From positions 1-36,888 of the IMG/VR virus record IMGVR_UViG_3300009091_000231: 36,888 nucleotides of DNA; one strand, written 5' to 3'. Position 1 is the first letter of the stretch; each line of letters starts with the position of its first letter. The translations under genes were made by a program, and so were the position numbers. The notes under the pieces are model-generated. The model saw only the letters and a list, made by a program, of their open reading frames with translations. It was not told the origin of the DNA and searched no databases. Below, piece by piece: positions 32,281 through 36,888 of this stretch. The stretch comes from a virus.

Positions 32281-34227
32281 TTAAGCTACAGTAGTTGATG
32301 GACCTGTAACTACTGTACTGGAATTTTTGTTTGGAGTTGCTTGACCATTATCTATTTTATTAGAAGAAGAAACTGTAGCATTATCAGCTTTACTATCTGG
32401 TACCTTAGGGCAAGTAGATGATTTTGCTGGATCTTCTTGTTTCTTTTCTTCATCTGAACAACTTGTATAAGCAGATAACATATCTTTAGCTTTTGGTTGT
32501 TGTTTACTTGCTGTTTCAGAAACATTATCAGTATTAGTAACTTGTAGTTTATCATAATTATCATATGGAGCACCATTTTTAAGACGACCTCCCATAATAT
32601 TTTTTGCCCAAATTTGTACTTCAAGAGCTGTTGAATCAGTGGGAAGACCTTGACCTGTTAAGGCATCATCTGTTACATTTGCATGATGATTTCCATTTCC
32701 AGCCGCAATTTGTTTTAAAATAGCAGGACCTCCTCCTTCTCCTTGATTATGAGCAAGATATAAATCACTAGCTGTTACAACATGTCCAGGTAATGCTTTT
32801 TGTATTACTTTCGTATTGTGTTTCATATATCTTGCTGCAGCATCAGCATTAGCATTCATATCAAGCACACTTGCTCCTCTACCATATGCTGCCCAAGTTC
32901 CTCCTTGAACCCACCCATGTTTTGTTTTAGTTCTAGTAGTAAATTGGAATAAACCTTGAGCATTATGAGATGGTTTTCCCATATTAGCACCGAATTTACT
33001 TTCAACAGCAGCAAATTGTGCTAAAGTAAATTCATCAACACCATTATTAACAGCAGCGTTATGTATTGCTTGTTTAACTTCCTCTGGTGCTCCATCATAT
33101 CCTTTAATATTAGATAAATTTCTATCTCTTGGAACATCTTCTGAGACTTCTTGTTTAATTCTTGGATGGTCTATAATATCTGGTGGTGGTTTTTCTGGTA
33201 ATACTGCTGATGAAGTAGTAGTTGGACTTTTATTAGAACTACCTCCACACCCTATAACATTATCATAACATTCTTGAACTAATTTTCCAAGTTTAACATC
33301 TCTTTCTGCTGAGGTATTCTTTTCTTGAGTAAAGGAATTCTTTTCAGGTATACCCAATGCTTGTAAGTTTTGATAAAATTCTCCATTATCAAAAACATGT
33401 TGAATCCCATATATGAAATAATATCCAGAAAACCAAAAATCTACAGCATAATCATTAGACTTAGAAGTTTCATCTTCTGAAGTTTGAGATCCTGTAAATA
33501 ATGATTGATCATCATTGTTACGTGGCATTTTTATATTAATCTTAGCAAAACAAGGTGCTAATGACCAATCAGAAAATTTTGCAAAATTATCATCAGCAGA
33601 TGGAATATTAACACGTTGAGCCATATTTTTTGGATCAGTTGTAGCATTTATAGAACCTAATAAATGAGGATTACCAGTTATTTTTACTGCTGCTTCTATG
33701 GATTCTAATGAAGCATGTTTTGTCATACTATATGAAAATTGTGATGTTTGTTTTGTGTCTTGTGTATCTTTAATACTGGCTGTTTTTATATTTGTTCCAA
33801 AAAACACAGGAATATTCTGTCCATTTTGACGAGTTAATATATCAATACCAGCTGGATGTGTTCCAGCTATAGCTACTTGTTGTCCTGGTTGTTTATATGG
33901 ATTTGCTATAGTCATACCTTGAAGATATACCATTCCCATATTCATCTTGATATCAAACTCTAAAATATCAATATTCCTGCCAGTATAGATATAATCATAT
34001 TCAATTAGATTTTCTCCCATTTTAGCAGCACTTGCTCCACTAGCAGCCGCATCAAATGATACACTATGTGGTTGTACTTGTCGCTCAACTCTATATTCAA
34101 CTGTATATTCTGTTTTTTTATCCTTTCCAGAACCAGTAGGTTTAGACTCAACTCGTGAAAGAATTTTTGTAATATATTTGGTATTATCAACACCAACATC
34201 AGCCTCTGCTTTGATTTCAGAACACAT
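32281..34227 (-). CDS. Baseplate hub protein, C-terminal part with SLT-type lytic transglycosylase domain
   Basis: 648 aa in this frame. Residues 1-300 continue a hub-type protein: NLIEYDYIYTGRNIDILEFD at 73-92 is the hallmark of gp27-like hub proteins of many myoviruses. After a Ser/Pro linker (328-372) comes a lytic transglycosylase/goose-lysozyme-like domain at about 375-525: AAVESKFGAN with the likely catalytic E409, AQGLFQFTTRT at 423-433, and SDLYLAHNQGEGGGPAIL at 487-504. The tail (560-648) is low-complexity. It should cut peptidoglycan as the tail penetrates. ATG 34227 has no ribosome site, and the preceding gene's frame runs on through it. Base usage at third codon positions switches to this frame at 34227. 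The two ORFs are therefore likely halves of one ~967-aa protein. Confidence 0.85.
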   Translation of the reverse strand: MCSEIKAEADVGVDNTKYITKILSRVESKPTGSGKDKKTEYTVEYRVERQVQPHSVSFDAAASGASAAKMGENLIEYDYIYTGRNIDILEFDIKMNMGMVYLQGMTIANPYKQPGQQVAIAGTHPAGIDILTRQNGQNIPVFFGTNIKTASIKDTQDTKQTSQFSYSMTKHASLESIEAAVKITGNPHLLGSINATTDPKNMAQRVNIPSADDNFAKFSDWSLAPCFAKINIKMPRNNDDQSLFTGSQTSEDETSKSNDYAVDFWFSGYYFIYGIQHVFDNGEFYQNLQALGIPEKNSFTQEKNTSAERDVKLGKLVQECYDNVIGCGGSSNKSPTTTSSAVLPEKPPPDIIDHPRIKQEVSEDVPRDRNLSNIKGYDGAPEEVKQAIHNAAVNNGVDEFTLAQFAAVESKFGANMGKPSHNAQGLFQFTTRTKTKHGWVQGGTWAAYGRGASVLDMNANADAAARYMKHNTKVIQKALPGHVVTASDLYLAHNQGEGGGPAILKQIAAGNGNHHANVTDDALTGQGLPTDSTALEVQIWAKNIMGGRLKNGAPYDNYDKLQVTNTDNVSETASKQQPKAKDMLSAYTSCSDEEKKQEDPAKSSTCPKVPDSKADNATVSSSNKIDNGQATPNKNSSTVVTGPSTTVA

Positions 34228-35183
34228 TCAATTATTCTATGAATAGCATCTTCAATACTTACCCCAGCATCTACATGGACATTAGCAGGATCTGGACAAT
34301 GAGGTGTATCCTTTAATTGAACAGCTTGATCATTTACTTGATACGCTGGATTTCCTTCATAAGGTGCTCCACAACTAATAATATAAGTAACTGGACGTAA
34401 AGAGTTAACTAAATCTTCTGATCCTTTTATTTGACCAACTTGTTTTTTAACACAATCAAGATAATGTAAATAATTTTCATTAATTTCAAGTTCTAAGGCT
34501 TTTAAAGTTCCTTCAAATGATCCTTTAGCTTTGAAATTGAATGCTTTAGATGCTTTACTAAAATGTGGTAATCTTGCTGCACTGTTAGCAGCAGCAACAA
34601 AATTAATTTCATAATCACCACCAGCAACTCCAAAATTTCCTACAACATCATAAGCTATAAAAATAACTGGAGGGATATCACTTATAAAGTCAACTCCATC
34701 AGTATCATTATCAAAAGTATATCCAATAAAAAACGTTTTTAATACCCAAAAGGCACCAGCACTATCTACTCCTAATTCTAAACAACATCTTACTACTTGA
34801 TCTAAAAACATAATTCCACGAGGTTCTGATATTGATATACTACCTTCTAAGGCAATAGATGTTCCTCTATCATTCATAGTAGCAGAAGATGCTGTATATG
34901 ATGACCATTGTGTTTTTGTTATAGTAAAGGCAGCATCAGTAGACCCATTAATTAAAATACAATATTGACCAGTACCTCCGGATATTTCAATATTTTTTGG
35001 AGCGTATTTTCCTAATACACTATCCTCTCCAACTCTAAAATTAGCTCCTACTGGATGTTGCCAAGTATCTAATACAGTAGAACCAGCAAGTTTTGATGCT
35101 GTTTCTGATGAATCACATATAGCTAATACATGATAATAACTATATGAACGATACTTAGATAATGAATTTACTGGATTTGACAT
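34227..35183 (-). CDS. Baseplate hub protein, N-terminal part
   Basis: The frame opens at ATG 35183 (AAGG upstream) and stays open to 34005, but only residues 1-319 (to 34227) look coding. They contain SYYHVLAICDSSETASKL, GKYAPKNIEISGGTGQYCILING, ISEPRGIMFLDQVVRCCLELGV, PPVIFIAYDVVGNFG and LKALELEINENYLHYLDCVKKQ, ending in VSIEDAIHRIIE. Beyond that the frame gives a Leu/Arg-rich sequence with G/C-rich third positions, unlike the rest of the genome, while the -1 frame looks coding. So this is the front of a hub protein whose remainder is the 648-aa frame. The family is inferred from the downstream half and gene order (between gp53-like and gp5). Confidence 0.75.
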
Positions 35184-35207
35184 TTATGATAACCTTAATT
35201 GTAGTGT

Positions 35208-35215
35208 TATTTATT
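35208..35215 (-). promoter_or_regulatory. Weak late promoter-like box before the hub gene
   Basis: AATAAATA on the minus strand, about 24 bases before ATG 35183, overlapping the gp53-like stop. One mismatch to consensus in a very AT-rich context; the spacing is right. Confidence 0.35.
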
Positions 35216-35546
35216 ATACAGGAAACGGGGAACTAATCCTTGTTAACATTTCACTAAGCAATCTAGCTCTTGTTGGAACAGTCAGAGTTAATCCTTGTCC
35301 AAATGTGGTAACATCAGAAATAGTATTATATTGTAAGATAAACCATTGTAATCCAGCTTTACCATATAAATCATATGCTAATAAATCAGGTCGTTTATTA
35401 TAACGAGCTGTTAGTGTTAAAGTTATATCAGTAGGAGATTTAGTAAAAACTTTTCGTTCCCACCATCCAAGTCGTGTCTTAAAATCATCTGTATATCCAC
35501 CTTGAATGTATCTACCTTCTGTTTGTGTATTTGATTTTTGTGCCAT
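35214..35546 (-). CDS. 53: Baseplate wedge protein, gp53-like
   Basis: 110 aa (T4 gp53 is 196, so a short form). The diagnostic stretch is ARYNKRPDLLAYDLYGKAG followed by LQWFILQYNTISDV. It corresponds to the RPEELANAIYGNPQLYWVLL region of T4 gp53, and a LysM-like end TLTVPTRARLLSEML follows. gp53 bolts neighbouring wedges together beneath gp25 and gp6. The N-terminal 30 residues (TEGRYIQGGYTDDFKTRLGWW) are polar. AAGGA before the ATG; nine bases after the gp48/54-like stop. Gene order gp53-hub-gp5-gp25-gp6 supports the call. Confidence 0.75.
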   Translation of the reverse strand: MAQKSNTQTEGRYIQGGYTDDFKTRLGWWERKVFTKSPTDITLTLTARYNKRPDLLAYDLYGKAGLQWFILQYNTISDVTTFGQGLTLTVPTRARLLSEMLTRISSPFPV

Positions 35547-35555
35547 AATATATCC

Positions 35556-36491
35556 TTAGAAGTTTTTAAGTGTTCCACTTTTATATGCTTTCAAACTAAA
35601 TTGTTCATATTCAGTTGGAGAATGTGTTTCTATTAATGTTATACTAACATCCATTTTAACTGGAAATGGTTCTGTATTAGATGTTGGGGATATTTGAACT
35701 GGAATGTAATCAACCTCTTCAGAATATGAAATATTTAAACTTGTTAATACAACAGGTATTCTGTTTATATTAACACCATTATTATTATTAATATTATCTC
35801 GGTTGTCGTTACTTGAAGAAGAATATCCATATAAATATAATACTTCTGGTGGTGCTCCTAATAAATTTATACCACCTGTTGTATCTCCTGTTTGTACTTG
35901 CTGTATACCTGCTTTAAGTTGTTGGTCTTGTGTCAACATTGGAGCATGCCAAGTAGTAGGTAGAGCTGATATTTTACCAGTTCCTCCAAAATCAGTAGAA
36001 GATTGTCCAAAAAATGGCATTGTCCAACTACGTAATGTTTGTAAGTATTGCATATTTTGTAAAGCATCAGCAGTATTACGAGAAATAAAATGAACTGTTA
36101 GTTCAAACGTACGTGATCCTGTAAATTTATATACCTGAATACCTCCTGGCATATGAATAGGTTGAACAGCAGAATATTCTACACTACGAGTTTCACTAAG
36201 TGTAGGTGTAACTTCAAATATTACTTGTTTAATATTTCCAGGAGCACCTTGTACCATATTTAATATAGATACTAATCTAACCTTAAAATTAATACTAGAT
36301 TGATCTTTAGGCATAATATTACCAAACAAAGAAGATGTATCACCAAACGGTAAAGAAGTCATATCAATAGGAAAATTCGAACTAGACAATGGAAAAGTAG
36401 TTGCATTTCCAATTCCACCAAATGCACCTATTGGACTTTGTCCAAGTTGATTTAATTGTGATTCTGAAAATACTGGAATAGGATTGGCCAT
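35556..36491 (-). CDS. Baseplate/tail-tube junction protein, gp48/gp54-like
   Basis: 311 aa. After a Gly/Ser-rich N-terminal 65 residues comes a conserved beta core: FKVRLVSILNMV, IFEVTPTLSETRSVEYSAV, HMPGGIQVYKFTGSRTFEL and FISRNTADALQNMQYLQTLRSW. A second set follows: PVVLTSLNISYSEEVDYIPV and FPVKMDVSITLIETHSPTEYEQF. This pattern is found in tube-initiator or tube-cap proteins (gp48/gp54 type) that seat the tail tube on the hub. Which of the two it corresponds to cannot be decided here. It is the first gene of the minus-strand baseplate block, with a late box upstream. Confidence 0.68.
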   Translation of the reverse strand: MANPIPVFSESQLNQLGQSPIGAFGGIGNATTFPLSSSNFPIDMTSLPFGDTSSLFGNIMPKDQSSINFKVRLVSILNMVQGAPGNIKQVIFEVTPTLSETRSVEYSAVQPIHMPGGIQVYKFTGSRTFELTVHFISRNTADALQNMQYLQTLRSWTMPFFGQSSTDFGGTGKISALPTTWHAPMLTQDQQLKAGIQQVQTGDTTGGINLLGAPPEVLYLYGYSSSSNDNRDNINNNNGVNINRIPVVLTSLNISYSEEVDYIPVQISPTSNTEPFPVKMDVSITLIETHSPTEYEQFSLKAYKSGTLKNF

Positions 36492-36518
36492 AATAATTAC
36501 CTGATCGTGATATAAAGA

Positions 36519-36526
36519 TATTTATG
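36519..36526 (-). promoter_or_regulatory. Late promoter box for the baseplate block
   Basis: CATAAATA on the minus strand, about 27 bases before ATG 36491. Only four bases separate it from the -35 box of the gp55 promoter on the other strand. Confidence 0.7.
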
Positions 36527-36529
36527 ATG

Positions 36530-36557
36530 TTGACTTTTGATTAAAAAGTGATATAAT
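36530..36557 (+). promoter_or_regulatory. Sigma70-type promoter for late sigma factor gene 55
   Basis: TTGACT (36530-36535), 16-base spacer, TATAAT (36552-36557), followed 34 bases on by the gp55 ATG with AAAAGGA upstream. A host-type promoter is expected for the factor that turns on late genes. Confidence 0.83.
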
Positions 36558-36591
36558 ACAAGAGCTATATACAAAATTAAAAAGGATTTTT

Positions 36592-36888
36592 ATGATACAA
36601 GGACCGATAGCTATTCCCCCAAAGGTACAATATTTAAACAATAAAGAATTATTAATTGCTGTTAGGGAGTCTAAAGAAAAGAAACAGATGTCTCAAAAAT
36701 TAGCAAATATGTTACAACTATTATGTGCTAAATATGCAACAAAAGGTAACTTTGTTAATTATAGTTACAATGAAGATATGCAGGCATATGCTATGCTAAT
36801 GTTAGTTAGAACTTGGAATAGTTTTGATTTAGCAAAAAGTAACAACCCTTTCGCATTCTTTACCCAATGTATTAAAAACTCATTCATT
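36592..36888 (+). CDS. 55: Late-promoter sigma factor gp55 (N-terminal part, cut by window end)
   Basis: 99 codons are visible from ATG 36592. KVQYLNNKELLIAV matches the T4 gp55 start (YNYVNNKELLQAI), and FVNYSYNEDMQAYAMLMLV matches its region with SGYTQSWKQEMIADGI. TWNSFDLAKSNNPFAFFTQCIKNSFI matches the T4 stretch with [22 protein letters not shown]. This is the reduced sigma region 2 that reads the TATAAATA late box. Partner gp33 is not in this window; the clamp (gp45) is. Its targets, the late boxes listed here, begin in the same intergenic gap. The C-terminal part, including the clamp-binding tail, lies outside the window. Confidence 0.88.
   Translation, partial: MIQGPIAIPPKVQYLNNKELLIAVRESKEKKQMSQKLANMLQLLCAKYATKGNFVNYSYNEDMQAYAMLMLVRTWNSFDLAKSNNPFAFFTQCIKNSFI

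Noticed and set aside
34113-34119. Slippery A-AAA-AAA as a programmed -1 frameshift site joining the two hub ORFs
   Set aside because: Frame and sequence fit, but the front frame between 34227 and this site has non-coding base usage while the -1 frame already looks coding. A shift at or near 34227 explains the data better. Kept only as an alternative in the finding.
1-36888. CRISPR arrays, tRNA genes, insertion sequences, attachment sites, introns or inteins
   Set aside because: None seen: no regularly spaced direct repeats, no cloverleaf-like runs in the short intergenic gaps, no transposase or homing endonuclease motifs, and the large genes are unbroken apart from the hub.

Overview
The window is part of the genome of a large, strongly AT-rich, T4-superfamily tailed phage (contractile-tail myovirus). 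I recognise T4-type family B DNA polymerase (gp43), sliding clamp (gp45), FEN-type RNase H, DsbA-like protein and late sigma factor gp55. There are also the baseplate proteins gp25, gp6 and gp5, a PAAR spike tip (gp5.4-like) and probable gp53 and gp48/54-type proteins. The accessory genes are an MGME1-like nuclease, a retropepsin-like protease, a 2OG-oxygenase-like protein, RlpA and DUF488. They resemble the cargo of T4-like phages of marine or freshwater bacteria, so I suspect an aquatic Gram-negative host. That host assignment is inference; nothing here names it.

Layout. Positions 1-3369 (+) hold small accessory genes: a cut C-terminus, a Q-rich small protein, the nuclease, the protease-fold protein, the oxygenase-like protein, RlpA and a DsbA-like protein, ending in a two-way terminator. 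Positions 3394-5311 (-) hold a small Cys-containing protein and two tandem paralogous tail-fibre tip proteins. Positions 5422-10970 (+) hold the replication block: polymerase, DUF488 protein, clamp, two small proteins, RNase H/5'-3' exonuclease. Positions 10972-12197 hold a membrane protein (-), the PAAR spike tip (+) and a conserved small protein (+), ending in a second two-way terminator. Positions 12239-36491 (-) are one long baseplate block. In transcription order it runs: gp48/54-like, gp53-like, hub in two frames with a lytic transglycosylase domain, gp5/VgrG-like spike, gp25, gp6, a giant ~3650-aa protein, and five smaller structural genes. Positions 36592 to the end (+) hold the start of gp55.

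Regulation is readable. Genes on the + strand for replication, and gp55 itself, have host-type sigma70 promoters (TTGACT-like, 16-17 bp, TATAAT). The structural genes have T4-type late boxes (TATAAATA, CATAAATA, GATAAATA) about 20-35 bases before the first gene, including one palindromic pair firing in both directions at 11395-11408. The cognate sigma factor gp55 is encoded at the window end, so the early-to-late switch and its targets lie side by side.

Most notable points: the hub gene is split by a -1 frame change at about 34227. The muralytic domain sits in the hub protein instead of the gp5 spike. One giant ORF fills about 11 kb and is built partly from small repeated beta modules shared with the tail fibres and neighbouring genes. 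A ~60-aa C-terminal module of gp6 recurs as two stand-alone genes.
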